Both the position numbers and the translations under genes were made by a program. The notes below the pieces were generated by a model, which saw only the letters and a program-made list of their open reading frames with translations, searched no databases and was not told the origin of the DNA. This document shows positions 46,069 to 55,481 of a DNA stretch of 64,000 bases, piece by piece; the first letter of the stretch is position 1; every line of letters begins with the position of its first letter. Origin of the DNA: Vibrio sp. 16 (GTDB taxonomy: Bacteria; Pseudomonadota; Gammaproteobacteria; Enterobacterales; Vibrionaceae); the NCBI RefSeq assembly GCF_963681195.1, contig NZ_OY808997.1, positions 124,001-188,000 on the forward strand. Reading direction: 5' to 3'.

Positions 46069-47622
46069 ATGACTAAAAATATCCATGACCAACGTATTCT
46101 GATCTTGGACTTCGGTTCTCAGTACACTCAACTAGTAGCACGCCGCGTACGTGAAATCGGCGTTTACTGTGAGCTTTGGAGCTGGGATGTAGAAGAAGCG
46201 GATATTCGTGAATTCAACCCAGATGGCATCATCCTATCTGGTGGGCCTGAGAGTGTTACAGAAGACAACTCTCCACGCGCTCCTCAATATGTATTTGACT
46301 CAGGTGTTCCTGTTCTTGGTGTATGTTACGGCATGCAAACCATGGCAGAGCAGCTAGGTGGTAAAGTTTCAACGTCTGATGAGCGTGAATTCGGTTACGC
46401 AGCGGTTCAGGTTTCTGGTGAGTCTTCGATCTTTAAAGATCTAGAAGCATCACAAGACGTTTGGATGAGCCACGGTGATAAAGTAGTAGAAATCCCTCAA
46501 GGTTTCGTGAAAGTTGGCGAGACAGACACGTGTCCTTACGCTGCGATGGCGAACGAAGAGAAGAAATACTACGGCGTTCAGTTCCACCCAGAAGTAACGC
46601 ACACTAAAAACGGTCTGCAAATGCTAGAGAACTTTGTTCTTGGCGTATGTGGCTGTGAGCGTCTTTGGACTTCAGAATCCATCATCGAAGATGCGGTTGC
46701 TCGTATTAAAGAACAAGTGGGTGACGACGAAGTGATCCTAGGTCTTTCTGGTGGTGTTGATTCATCGGTTGTTGCTATGTTGGTTCACCGCGCAATCGGC
46801 GACAAGCTAACGTGTGTATTTGTTGATAACGGTCTACTTCGTTTGAACGAAGGTCAGCAAGTAATGGATATGTTTGGCGACCAGTTCGGTCTAAACATCA
46901 TTAAAGTAGATGCAGAAGAGCGCTTCCTAAAAGCACTTGAAGGCAAATCTGATCCAGAAGAGAAGCGTAAGACAATTGGTCACGTATTCGTAGATGTATT
47001 TGATGAAGAGTCTAAGAAGCTGAAAAATGCTAAATGGCTTGCTCAGGGCACTATCTACCCAGACGTTATCGAGTCAGCAGCATCTAAGACAGGTAAAGCG
47101 CATGTCATCAAGTCTCACCATAATGTTGGCGGTCTGCCAGACGATATGGAAATGGGCCTTGTTGAGCCGCTACGCGAGCTGTTCAAAGATGAAGTACGTA
47201 AGATCGGTCTAGAACTAGGCTTGCCTTACAACATGCTTTACCGCCACCCATTCCCAGGTCCAGGTCTAGGTGTTCGCGTTCTTGGCGAAATCAAGAAAGA
47301 GTACTGTGACTTGCTACGTCGCGCAGACGCTATCTTCATTGAAGAGCTACATGCTGCTGACCTGTACAACAAAGTCTCTCAAGCGTTCACGGTATTCCTA
47401 CCAGTACGTTCGGTTGGCGTAATGGGCGATGGCCGTAAGTACGATTGGGTTGTATCGCTACGTGCAGTTGAAACAATCGACTTTATGACAGCGCATTGGG
47501 CGCACCTACCATATGACTTCTTAGGTAAGGTTTCTAACCGCATTATCAACGAAGTTGACGGTATTTCCCGTGTCGTTTACGACATTTCTGGTAAGCCACC
47601 AGCGACAATTGAGTGGGAATAA
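46069..47622 (+). CDS. guaA: GMP synthase (glutamine-hydrolysing) GuaA
   Basis: This 517-residue enzyme aminates XMP to GMP with glutamine. The class I amidotransferase domain has the catalytic Cys86 in [14 protein letters not shown] and the His-Glu pair in [10 protein letters not shown]. The ATP-pyrophosphatase loop is [16 protein letters not shown] near 226. The C-terminal dimerisation domain has [17 protein letters not shown] [16 protein letters not shown]. The length agrees with E. coli (525). A strong terminator follows. Confidence 0.98.
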   Translation: MTKNIHDQRILILDFGSQYTQLVARRVREIGVYCELWSWDVEEADIREFNPDGIILSGGPESVTEDNSPRAPQYVFDSGVPVLGVCYGMQTMAEQLGGKVSTSDEREFGYAAVQVSGESSIFKDLEASQDVWMSHGDKVVEIPQGFVKVGETDTCPYAAMANEEKKYYGVQFHPEVTHTKNGLQMLENFVLGVCGCERLWTSESIIEDAVARIKEQVGDDEVILGLSGGVDSSVVAMLVHRAIGDKLTCVFVDNGLLRLNEGQQVMDMFGDQFGLNIIKVDAEERFLKALEGKSDPEEKRKTIGHVFVDVFDEESKKLKNAKWLAQGTIYPDVIESAASKTGKAHVIKSHHNVGGLPDDMEMGLVEPLRELFKDEVRKIGLELGLPYNMLYRHPFPGPGLGVRVLGEIKKEYCDLLRRADAIFIEELHAADLYNKVSQAFTVFLPVRSVGVMGDGRKYDWVVSLRAVETIDFMTAHWAHLPYDFLGKVSNRIINEVDGISRVVYDISGKPPATIEWE

Positions 47623-47657
47623 TTCTGCTGAAAATTGAACGTAATTAAGCACATATG

Positions 47658-47683
47658 AAACCAGCCCTCGGGCTGGTTTTTTT
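47658..47683 (+). terminator. Rho-independent terminator of guaA
   Basis: AAACCAGCCC pairs with GGGCTGGTTT across a 2-nt minimal loop (TC), followed by a run of seven Ts overlapping the stem end. Confidence 0.93.
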
Positions 47684-47830
47684 GAACCCAGCTATCGATT
47701 CTTACGACACAGGTAAAGGTTTATTACGTTGCTTTTGGCCTTGCCTCGCAAGTTGACTTTTGATTGAGTCTATTCGGATCTCTCCTCAACTATTCTCATA
47801 CAACTTCGAAACGAAAGGAGTTGTAAAATA

Positions 47831-49528
47831 ATGAAAACCCTACCTATTATTGCTGTAGCCAGCGCGTTGAGTATGAGCTCTTCTGCTTGGGCGGCAATGA
47901 ATATTCAACCTGATCCACAGAACCCTACAGGCTACGTGGTCTCACGCGCAGACATTACGGCAGCGGAGCAGCAAAAAACGTCAAACCCGATGTACGGCAT
48001 ATGGTCGCAAGCACTAAGAACGGCACCAAATACCGTGGTCGATGCGATCGATGCTGGGCTCGCCACCAACCCAGATAACGTTAAGCGCGCAGAACGCGTT
48101 TTTCCACGAGCTGAGTGGGATTTTCTTACTCAGATGGCCGCTCCAGAATACACCTATACTCGATTTTTAAAAGCGATTGGTAAGTTCCCAGCGTTTTGTG
48201 CGGAGTATACCGATGGCCGTGATTCTGATGCGATTTGTAAGCGCTCTATCGTGACTGCTTTTGCTCATTTTGCGCAAGAGACGGGCGGCCACATTGCCAA
48301 AGACAACACCTCAGATAACCCTCAGGCACTAGAAGAGTGGCAACAAGCTTTGGTTCATGTCCGTGAAATGGGTTGGTCTGAAGGTCAAGAAGGCTACACC
48401 ACTGGCTGCGGTCAAAACGATTGGCAAAACAGAAAATGGCCATGTGCCGCAGGGCAGGGCTACTTTGGGCGTGGGGCAAAACAGCTTTCTTACCACTTTA
48501 ACTACGGCGCGTTCTCTGAGGTAATGTTTGACGGAGACGCATCTGTGTTACTAAACAACCCGGGTTTGGTCGCAGATTCATGGTTGAACCTTGCTTCTGC
48601 GGTGTGGTTCTTTTTAACTCCGCAAGCACCAAAACCAGCGATGCTGCACGTGATTGATAAAACGTGGACCCCTTCTCAACGCGAAATTGATGCAGGTATC
48701 GGCTACGGTTTTGGTACCACAATCAATATCATCAACGGCGGTATCGAGTGTGGTGAGCAAAATAAAGATAAAGGCCAGCCAGTTAACCGAATTCGCTACT
48801 GGGAAGGCTTGGCAGCGCATTACCAAATCCCTATTGGCGCAGATGAAAAGAACACCTGTTGGCAACAAACTCCATACGGTAGCTTGAACTTAAATGGTGC
48901 GACCGATGTGCTTTACACCAACTGGGATGGCAACTGGAAGTACTACGCTGATCGCCCTGGTGGTTACTCATTTGAATGTGAATTGGTTGGATTCCAAACG
49001 GCATACTCTGCCTTGGTTCCGGGCGATTACGAGAAGTGTGTAACGAACTTCTACGGCTCTCACTCAAGCTGGCCTGAGGTTCGAGTGGTTGAAAAACTTG
49101 ACCCTGTTGATCCCGGCACAGGCCCAGGTACGGGGACTGATTGGGATGCAAACAAAGTTTATACCGGCGGTGAGCAGGTGACTTACAAAGGCGCGACGTA
49201 CAAAGCGAAGTGGTGGACTCAAGGGGATGATCCAAGCTTAGGTGGACCATGGGAACTGATTGCCGGCACTCCAACTGAGCCTACTCCGGATCCCGCTCCA
49301 ACACCTACTCCAGATCCTGAGCCGACCCCAACACCCGACCCAGAGCCTACTCCAGAGCCCACTCCGGTTCCAGATACTTTTATTCAGTGGGAGCCAGGTG
49401 TAACACAAGTTGCCAATGGTGAGAAAGTGACGTTCAACGGTAAATGCTTTATTGCCAAGAATGGACCTGGAGTGTGGGAAAGCCCGACACAATCTAACTG
49501 GTTCTGGGATGAGATCAGCTGCCAGTAG
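47831..49528 (+). CDS. Secreted GH19 chitinase with carbohydrate-binding modules
   Basis: This 565-residue exoenzyme starts with a signal peptide (cleavage near SAWA, 21). A GH19 catalytic domain covers about 85-420. The general acid Glu150 is in [13 protein letters not shown], and [18 protein letters not shown] is the conserved substrate-cleft motif. A CBM5/12-like module follows near 435-477 ([19 protein letters not shown]). A Pro-Thr-rich linker then leads to a second module (about 518-565: [17 protein letters not shown]). It would hydrolyse chitin outside the cell. AAAGGAG precedes the ATG. Confidence 0.93.
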   Translation: MKTLPIIAVASALSMSSSAWAAMNIQPDPQNPTGYVVSRADITAAEQQKTSNPMYGIWSQALRTAPNTVVDAIDAGLATNPDNVKRAERVFPRAEWDFLTQMAAPEYTYTRFLKAIGKFPAFCAEYTDGRDSDAICKRSIVTAFAHFAQETGGHIAKDNTSDNPQALEEWQQALVHVREMGWSEGQEGYTTGCGQNDWQNRKWPCAAGQGYFGRGAKQLSYHFNYGAFSEVMFDGDASVLLNNPGLVADSWLNLASAVWFFLTPQAPKPAMLHVIDKTWTPSQREIDAGIGYGFGTTINIINGGIECGEQNKDKGQPVNRIRYWEGLAAHYQIPIGADEKNTCWQQTPYGSLNLNGATDVLYTNWDGNWKYYADRPGGYSFECELVGFQTAYSALVPGDYEKCVTNFYGSHSSWPEVRVVEKLDPVDPGTGPGTGTDWDANKVYTGGEQVTYKGATYKAKWWTQGDDPSLGGPWELIAGTPTEPTPDPAPTPTPDPEPTPTPDPEPTPEPTPVPDTFIQWEPGVTQVANGEKVTFNGKCFIAKNGPGVWESPTQSNWFWDEISCQ

Positions 49529-49551
49529 TTAACCTCTTTTAACCCCTATAT

Positions 49552-49582
49552 AAGCAAGTCTCCTAGAGGCTTGCTTTCTCTG
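49552..49582 (+). terminator. Terminator after the chitinase gene
   Basis: AAGCAAG (49552-49558) pairs with CTTGCTT (49570-49576). An inner CTC/GAG extends the stem, followed by TCTCT. The T-tract is imperfect. Confidence 0.7.
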
Positions 49583-49681
49583 TGACAATCCCACGACACT
49601 CCCCTTACGTTTCATTACAGTACCTTCTGCTGAATCTCTATACAATTGCGGCATCAGTTATAGGGTTTAGAGGTAATAAAG

Positions 49682-50515
49682 ATGAAAGTAAAGATTTCGT
49701 TATTAACAATAGTGGTTGCCAGTGTGGTCGGTTGTGCTAACGCTGATACGGCAGAACCAGTAGAAACGCCAAGCTGGCTAACCGTTAACAATGAAGGGAG
49801 TAATCCGCATAGCTGGAACAGTTTCGGTAGCCTAAGCTTTGAAGCGAGCACCAGCGGCGTTGCCACGCAAAAGTATCAAATCCACAAAGCACCAGTTGGT
49901 CAGGTTATGTCAATTACAGGACCAGATGGCCAGTTTCACATGATTGGAACACAGCAAAATGAGTTACTCAAAGGTGTTGGTCTGTCAGGTGTACTGTCAC
50001 ATGAAGAGTGTATGGAGCAGATCGGCGAGATCGGAATCGCGGTACAAGCTCAACCCTCTGTTGTTCGGTTTTTCTTAGAGCAGGGGAGGCCACAGGGTCC
50101 TCGAACTATGACATCTGCACAAGATTTTAGCGTGAATGAGTCAGCAAACAACGCAGAGATTGCAATTGGAGAGGCGACCACTGTTGAAATTGAAGGACAG
50201 AGTTACCCAATTGGCCCAATGCTTGAATTGTCAGCCCCATGGGGAGCCTCTGGCACCATAACTCCGACTAAATCTATTGAGTTTGCCTTTCAGTACTACT
50301 CAACAACGGATGGTCAAAAAGAGACGGTCAATATTTCAGGTAAATGGAGCCCAGAGATGGGACCAATGGACAAGTTTAATCATGAACCAATGACAGAATG
50401 GTTGGCGTGTGTGACACCGGAAGTAAAGGCAACATTGGTTGAACAGAAAGCTAAGTTAGTGGGTGAAACGCTCGAAATTATGACCCAAGCAGAACTCGCT
50501 AACGGTGCAATCTAA
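49682..50515 (+). CDS. Unrecognised exported protein, probable lipoprotein
   Basis: This 277-residue protein begins with a lipoprotein signal (MKVKISLLTIVVASVVGCAN, lipobox VVGC at Cys18). No Asp follows the cysteine, so outer membrane sorting is plausible. The mature part is strand-rich, with IHKAPVGQVMSITGPDGQF, TVEIEGQSYPIGPMLELSAP and a short Cys-containing C-terminal part (EWLACVTPEV). Cys in SHEECMEQIG and LACVTP could pair. I do not recognise a family. It has its own interval and ribosome site (GAGGTAATAAAG) and ends just before the satP leader. It lies beside the chitinase, but no functional link is shown. Confidence 0.75.
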   Translation: MKVKISLLTIVVASVVGCANADTAEPVETPSWLTVNNEGSNPHSWNSFGSLSFEASTSGVATQKYQIHKAPVGQVMSITGPDGQFHMIGTQQNELLKGVGLSGVLSHEECMEQIGEIGIAVQAQPSVVRFFLEQGRPQGPRTMTSAQDFSVNESANNAEIAIGEATTVEIEGQSYPIGPMLELSAPWGASGTITPTKSIEFAFQYYSTTDGQKETVNISGKWSPEMGPMDKFNHEPMTEWLACVTPEVKATLVEQKAKLVGETLEIMTQAELANGAI

Positions 50516-50560
50516 GATTGCGATTTAGCTATCTATCTTTTTACGGCGTTCGGATTAAAC

Positions 50561-50602
50561 TTTGCGCGTAATTTTTATTAACTTTTTTTAAAGGCGCGCA
50601 AA
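50561..50602 (+). repeat. 8-bp inverted repeat bracketing the satP ribosome site
   Basis: TTTGCGCG (50561-50568) and CGCGCAAA (50595-50602) are perfect inverted copies. The right arm touches the satP ATG (50603). The likely ribosome site AAAGG (50590-50594) lies at the loop end. Folding would constrain the start region. Confidence 0.6.
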
Positions 50603-51199
50603 ATGTCAACTAAATTGGCGAACCCAGCCCCATTGGGTCTAATGGGTTTCGGTATGACAACCATCTTACTTAACATCCACAATGCAGGTTTTTTCCCGAT
50701 TGACTCGATGATCCTAGCGATGGGTATTTTCTATGGTGGTCTTAGCCAAGTTTTGGTGGGCATGATGTGTTTCAAACGCGGTGACACATTTGGTACTACG
50801 GCGTTCACTTCTTACGGTCTATTCTGGCTGACACTGGTTGGTCTGATTGTTATGCCATACATGGGTCTGCCAGCAAGCCCAGCGAGCTTTATGGGTTGGT
50901 ACCTATTGCTATGGGGTGTGTTCACAGGCTTCATGTTTATCGGCTCACTATGCTACCCAGTTGCTAAGCAAATTGTCTTTGGTTCTTTGACCATTCTATT
51001 TTTCCTATTGGCGGCGCGTGACTTTACAGGTAGTGAGCTTATTGGCACGATTGCTGGATTTGAAGGTATTTTCTGTGGCGCGAGCGCAATTTACTTTGCG
51101 ATGGCACAGGTGCTTAACAATGAGTACGGCCGTACCATTTTGCCTATCGGTGAAAAGAAGGCAGAGCAGCACGTAGAGCTTGAGCAAGTTGCTGCGTAA
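50603..51199 (+). CDS. satP: Acetate uptake transporter, SatP/YaaH (AceTr) family
   Basis: This 198-residue protein has six predicted membrane helices. The family signature NPAPLGLMGFGMTTILLNI is at residues 7-25. GIFYGGLSQVLVGMM and GTTAFTSYGLFWLTL also match SatP. It imports acetate and succinate by proton symport. It is monocistronic, with a structured leader and a strong terminator. Confidence 0.93.
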   Translation: MSTKLANPAPLGLMGFGMTTILLNIHNAGFFPIDSMILAMGIFYGGLSQVLVGMMCFKRGDTFGTTAFTSYGLFWLTLVGLIVMPYMGLPASPASFMGWYLLLWGVFTGFMFIGSLCYPVAKQIVFGSLTILFFLLAARDFTGSELIGTIAGFEGIFCGASAIYFAMAQVLNNEYGRTILPIGEKKAEQHVELEQVAA

Positions 51200-51267
51200 T
51201 GAAATGAATATGATGTTACGCTGCTTGCCTGAAGCATCGTGATGGACATATACGGGAACAGTAAATG

Positions 51268-51302
51268 AAAGGGGTTAGCCGATTAGCTAACCCCTTTTTT
51301 TA
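51268..51302. terminator. Rho-independent terminator of satP
   Basis: AAAGGGGTTAGC (51268-51279) pairs with GCTAACCCCTTT (51286-51297), followed by further Ts. The stem may also stop the convergent AGCS transcript. Confidence 0.93.
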
Positions 51303-51326
51303 CCACTGCATTTCTTATTGAATAAA

Positions 51327-52865
51327 TTAGGTTGATGGCTGCTCGACTGGCGTTGCTTCAACCTCTTCACTTGGCTCTTTACCCGTTTTGCGGCGGTACT
51401 TATCTTCCCAGTAGTCCGCGCCTTTGATACCAAGTTTTACAGGGTTAAAGGTGTACTCTTCAACGCCTTTCTTTTGTTGTTCTTCGTAATCGTGCAGCGC
51501 TTTAAGTGCTGGCTTAGACATAAAGAAGATAATCAAAATACCCACAATGTTGAGCCAAGCCATGAGACCTACGCCCACATCACCCATAGCCCAAGCTAAG
51601 TTAGCCGTTTTCACTGTGCCGTAGAAGACAACCGCGATAAGTGCGACTTTTAGCATGAACATCAAACCGCTCACTTTGAATGTGCGACGGATGTAAGCGA
51701 TGTTTGTTTCCGCGATGTAGTAGTAAGCCAGAATGGTGGTGAAAGCAAAGAAGAACAGTGCAATCGCAATGAAGGGCTTACCAATGCCTGGTAGCGCACT
51801 TTCGATAGCCATCTGGGTGAACACAGGGCCGTTGGCTGCGATGTCTGCCGCAACGTTTTGCACTAGGAAGCCTTCTGCGCCATGTACGTTGTAAGCACCA
51901 GTAATGATGATCATAAACGCTGTTGCAGAACAAACCAGCAGGGTATCAATGTAAATTGAGAATGATTGAACAAGACCTTGCTGAGCTGGGTGATCAACAC
52001 TTGCTGCTGCTGCTGCGTGAGGACCTGTACCTTGGCCTGCTTCGTTTGAGTAAACGCCGCGTTTCACGCCCCAACCGATTGCCGCACCAACACCTGCCAT
52101 AGGGGTGAAGGCATCACCAACAATCATCGCAAATACGCGTGGTACTTCACCGATGTTGAGTAGAATGATGACAAACGCGGTGATGATGTAAGCCAGAGCC
52201 ATAAACGGCACGACGATCTGCGTGAAGTTAGCAATACGCTTAACGCCACCGAAAATGATGAAGGCAAGAATGACAGAAATCAGCGTACCAGTGAAAATTT
52301 TCGCAAAACTGAATGTACCAATCGCGGTTTCAATCATTTCACCTGAGCCGAATGCTGCTTCTACCGCGTTACCAATACTGTTAGATTGCACGCCTGGAAG
52401 TAAGAAGCCACATGCAAAGATGGTCGCGATCGCAAAGATCCAAGCGTACCATTTTTGTCCCATCGCTTTTTCAATGTAGTAAGCTGGACCGCCACGGAAT
52501 TCGCCGTTGTCTTCCTCTTTATAAATTTGCGCGAGTGTCGATTCTGCGTATGCCGTTGCAGCGCCGAAGAAAGCAACCACCCACATCCAAAATACCGCAC
52601 CTGGGCCACCAAAACCAATGGCTGCTGCAACACCTGCGATGTTACCGGTACCCACACGGCCTGAAAGTGATACGGCTAAAGCTTGGAACGATGAAATGCC
52701 TTTCGAAGAACTTTTTCCTGATAGAAGTAAGCGCCACATTTCCCCAAAGTGACGAACTTGAACAAAACGAGTCATGATTGAGTAGAACAAACCAGCGCCT
52801 AGACACAGATAGATCAGTACCGGGCTCCAGATGATTCCATTCAAAAAATCAACAAGTGACTGCAT
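51327..52865 (-). CDS. AGCS-family sodium:alanine/glycine symporter
   Basis: This 512-residue protein has about ten to eleven membrane helices. The AGCS signature is SLSGRVGTGNIAGVAAAIGF near residue 65, and GFGGPGAVFWMWVVAFFGAA follows. YSNEAGQGTGPHAAAAA near 275 is also typical. It would import alanine or glycine with Na+. The hydrophilic C-terminal tail ends EEVEATPVEQPST. It lies downstream of dadA on the same strand, with a dadA terminator and its own promoter between. Together they suggest alanine uptake and D-amino-acid catabolism. I looked for a glycine riboswitch in the leader and saw none. Confidence 0.93.
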   Translation of the reverse strand: MQSLVDFLNGIIWSPVLIYLCLGAGLFYSIMTRFVQVRHFGEMWRLLLSGKSSSKGISSFQALAVSLSGRVGTGNIAGVAAAIGFGGPGAVFWMWVVAFFGAATAYAESTLAQIYKEEDNGEFRGGPAYYIEKAMGQKWYAWIFAIATIFACGFLLPGVQSNSIGNAVEAAFGSGEMIETAIGTFSFAKIFTGTLISVILAFIIFGGVKRIANFTQIVVPFMALAYIITAFVIILLNIGEVPRVFAMIVGDAFTPMAGVGAAIGWGVKRGVYSNEAGQGTGPHAAAAASVDHPAQQGLVQSFSIYIDTLLVCSATAFMIIITGAYNVHGAEGFLVQNVAADIAANGPVFTQMAIESALPGIGKPFIAIALFFFAFTTILAYYYIAETNIAYIRRTFKVSGLMFMLKVALIAVVFYGTVKTANLAWAMGDVGVGLMAWLNIVGILIIFFMSKPALKALHDYEEQQKKGVEEYTFNPVKLGIKGADYWEDKYRRKTGKEPSEEVEATPVEQPST

Positions 52866-52911
52866 AAGTATTTCCCTGTTATTAGTTTGTAATGGTTGTT
52901 TTCTGAGCAGA

Positions 52912-52941
52912 ATATTACCCTTTCTGTAACTTATTTGTTAA
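52912..52941 (-). promoter_or_regulatory. Likely sigma-70 promoter of the AGCS gene
   Basis: On the minus strand TTAACA (rc of 52936-52941) and TAATAT (rc of 52912-52917) are separated by 18 nt. The -10 lies 46 nt before the ATG. CAGGGAA is the ribosome site. Confidence 0.55.
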
Positions 52942-53064
52942 TGAATTTGTTCTTTAAAGTTGATTTGCGTGAACTTAGGCACAAAATGCTAAATAAATGT
53001 TAAAAATTGAAGCTAATTCTTAAAATGTGCGGATTTGATAAGGTTTTGTGGGTGAAAATGCACG

Positions 53065-53093
53065 AAAAGCCGATAACTTAATCATTATCGGCT
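53065..53093 (-). terminator. Rho-independent terminator of dadA
   Basis: On the minus strand GCCGATAA pairs with TTATCGGC across an 8-nt loop and is followed by TTTTCG. It begins about 60 nt after the dadA stop. Confidence 0.82.
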
Positions 53094-53151
53094 AGGTGTG
53101 TGGGGTGTTTATATATTCTGTAAATTGATAAATGCTTGGCGATAGCTTCTA

Positions 53152-54399
53152 TTATTGGTATCGATCGCAGCTCAACTCGCGATATTGGGCAGCATCGCCC
53201 GTCATTATTTGAGTGAGAATTTCCGCAGAGCCACAGGCCATTGTCCAACCTAAGGTGCCATGTCCGGTGTTGGTGTAAAGGTTGCGAATCGGAGTCTGCC
53301 CTATGATCGGTGTGCCATCTGGCGTCATGGGGCGAAAGCCAGTCCAATACTCTGCTTTCGCTAAATCGGTACCCTGCGGGAACAAGTTGGAAACCACATG
53401 ATTAAGTGTCGCGAGTCGCTTGTCGGGCAGTGCCGGATCAAAGCCTGCCAACTCGGCGGTGCCAGCGACACGAATACGTTGCTCAAAGCGTGTCACCGCG
53501 ACTTTATAGGTCTCATCCATAATCGTCGACTGAGGGGCGCTGAGCTCATCAATCACTGGCAAGGTCAGCGAATAACCTTTGACAGGGTAGATGGGCAAAT
53601 CCACGCCGACAGATTCCAGCAAATGCTTAGAGTAGCTACCTAGCGCCACGACAAAGCGATCCGCCGTTATCTCCACATGACGGGTTTTGACGGCCTTTAT
53701 CTCACTATCTTGCTGAATCAAGCTATCGATATCGGTGTTGTAGAGGAAGGTGACACCTGCTTGCTGCGCCATTTTCTGAAGCTGCTGGCAAAATAGGTAG
53801 CAATCACCTGTTTCATCGTCTGGTAGATACAAGCCTCCGACCAAATTGCCGCGCATATGGGTCAGCCCGGGCTCTTGGGCCAAGCATTGGTGGCTATCCA
53901 TAAGTTGGTAGCGTGTACCACTCTCTTCGAGCAAAGCGATGTCTTTTTCAACCGCTTTGAGCTGCGCGGCAGAGCGAAATATCTGCAAAGTACCTTGGCG
54001 TCGACCTTGGTATTCAATTGCGTATTGCTTGTTTAACTCAGCTAAACATTCTCGGCTGCGATTAGCGATCGTCAACATTCGTGCTTTGTTGATTCGGTAT
54101 CGATCAAGCTGACAATTGAGCAGCATTTTACTTGCCCAGCTCATTAGTTCAGGGCTAAGGGAAGGCTTTACTTTCAATGGTGCGTGCTCTTCAAATAGCC
54201 ACTTGAGGGCTTTCATTGGTATGCCAGGCGCTGCCCAAGGTGACGAATAGCCATAAGAGATTTGACCCGCATTGGCAAAGCTGGTCTCCTCTGCGGCTCG
54301 CGGTTGACGATCAATAACCGTGACCTCACACCCTGCTTGAGATAAATACCACGCCGTGGTTAAACCTACGACACCACTTCCTAATACAACGACCTTCAC
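53152..54399 (-). CDS. dadA: D-amino acid dehydrogenase DadA
   Basis: This 415-residue FAD enzyme oxidises D-alanine and other D-amino acids to keto acids and ammonia at the inner membrane. The dinucleotide loop is VVVLGSGVVGLTTAWYL (3-19). TSFANAGQISYGYSSPWAAPG and FRPMTPDGTPIIGQTP are conserved in DadA, and NTGHGTLGWTMACGSAE closes the FAD site. The length fits (E. coli 432). It is divergent from a LysR gene with 99 nt between the start codons and upstream of an AGCS alanine symporter. Confidence 0.94.
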   Translation of the reverse strand: MKVVVLGSGVVGLTTAWYLSQAGCEVTVIDRQPRAAEETSFANAGQISYGYSSPWAAPGIPMKALKWLFEEHAPLKVKPSLSPELMSWASKMLLNCQLDRYRINKARMLTIANRSRECLAELNKQYAIEYQGRRQGTLQIFRSAAQLKAVEKDIALLEESGTRYQLMDSHQCLAQEPGLTHMRGNLVGGLYLPDDETGDCYLFCQQLQKMAQQAGVTFLYNTDIDSLIQQDSEIKAVKTRHVEITADRFVVALGSYSKHLLESVGVDLPIYPVKGYSLTLPVIDELSAPQSTIMDETYKVAVTRFEQRIRVAGTAELAGFDPALPDKRLATLNHVVSNLFPQGTDLAKAEYWTGFRPMTPDGTPIIGQTPIRNLYTNTGHGTLGWTMACGSAEILTQIMTGDAAQYRELSCDRYQ

Positions 54400-54498
54400 T
54401 GTTTACTCCTGAAGAACAATTTTGCCAAGAATGGGGTGTTTACATCTGGTTAACAATCGATAAGAATTAATATCACCCTTTAGAAAAACTAAATACTT

Positions 54499-55395
54499 AT
54501 GAAGTCTGCTTTATTACATGGTGTTCATCTGATTTGCATTGTGTCTCGCCATGCGAGCTTGACCAGCGCCGCTCGCGAGCTGAATTTGACAACGGGAGCG
54601 GTGAGTCAGCAATTGCAAGCAATCGAGGAGCGCTTGGGTTTTAGTGTGTTTGAACGCCATGCTCGTGGGATTCGGCTGACTGACTTGGGGCAAAAGTTGG
54701 TCGATTCTGTTTCTCATCACCTGTTGGCGATCGAAGAAAACGTCTATCAACTCACCCGAGTGTCAGACAGTCAGCAGATCCGTTTGAAACTCACGCCATC
54801 ACTCGCTTTTAAATGGTTGGTGCCAAGGCTAGAAGATTTTCAAAAGCAGTATCCTGAGATCCAAATACACACCTTTGCCGAAGGTGCCTTAGTTGACAGT
54901 GATAATCGAAACTTTGACGTTGCCATTGATTACGGACCGATTCCGTACAAGCTGACGGAGGCGGAATTGTTGATGGAAGAGTGTTTAGTTCCAGTGATGA
55001 GCCCAAGCTATCTGTCGAAGCACCACGCGACGCTCGAAGCGGGGCAGTTTTGGCTGAGTGTGACGCTTTTGCATGATGCTATGCCGTGGCAGGGAGCGCC
55101 GAAAGATTACGAGTGGCTTTATTGGGCGTCACAGCAACAACTCGATTTTAATACCCAGCAAGGGCATTTTTTTAACCGTACAGATATGGCAATGTCGGCC
55201 GCCGAAGCCGGGGTTGGCGTCGCGTTGGCACGAACCGCACTGCTTGGTGATGAAATCGCTCAGGGGCGGCTGGTGGCTCCCTTTGAACCAATCAAAGCCA
55301 ATACTGGCTATTTCATTATCACTCATGTCGACAACCCACCAACACGACTGTTCAAACAGTGGCTTCGTCAGCAGAGTGTTATTGATAAATCATAA
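54499..55395 (+). CDS. LysR-family regulator, GcvA-like
   Basis: This 298-residue regulator has an N-terminal winged helix (about 8-66) with FEIVSRH-like LICIVSRHASLTSAARELN and TTGAVSQQLQAIEERLGFSV. RLTDLGQKLVDSV follows. The effector domain contains RLKLTPSLAFKWLVPRLEDF, typical of the GcvA/AmpR branch. It is divergent from dadA, so control of dadA and perhaps the alanine symporter is likely. It starts at ATG 54499 with no strong ribosome site. Confidence 0.9.
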   Translation: MKSALLHGVHLICIVSRHASLTSAARELNLTTGAVSQQLQAIEERLGFSVFERHARGIRLTDLGQKLVDSVSHHLLAIEENVYQLTRVSDSQQIRLKLTPSLAFKWLVPRLEDFQKQYPEIQIHTFAEGALVDSDNRNFDVAIDYGPIPYKLTEAELLMEECLVPVMSPSYLSKHHATLEAGQFWLSVTLLHDAMPWQGAPKDYEWLYWASQQQLDFNTQQGHFFNRTDMAMSAAEAGVGVALARTALLGDEIAQGRLVAPFEPIKANTGYFIITHVDNPPTRLFKQWLRQQSVIDKS

Positions 55396-55481
55396 AATAG
55401 TCTTACATCTTCATATGCACCCACTACACTTTAGGGTGAACAAGCGATAACGCGACGTTTGTACACTTTAGGGCAGCAACT

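Noticed and set aside
49275..49375. Tandem repeat within the chitinase gene
   Set aside because: It is the Pro-Thr-rich linker between binding modules, a normal low-complexity spacer in secreted chitinases.
52866..53064. Possible glycine riboswitch before the AGCS gene
   Set aside because: Some Vibrio AGCS genes have tandem glycine aptamers, but this AT-rich leader shows no conserved aptamer core.
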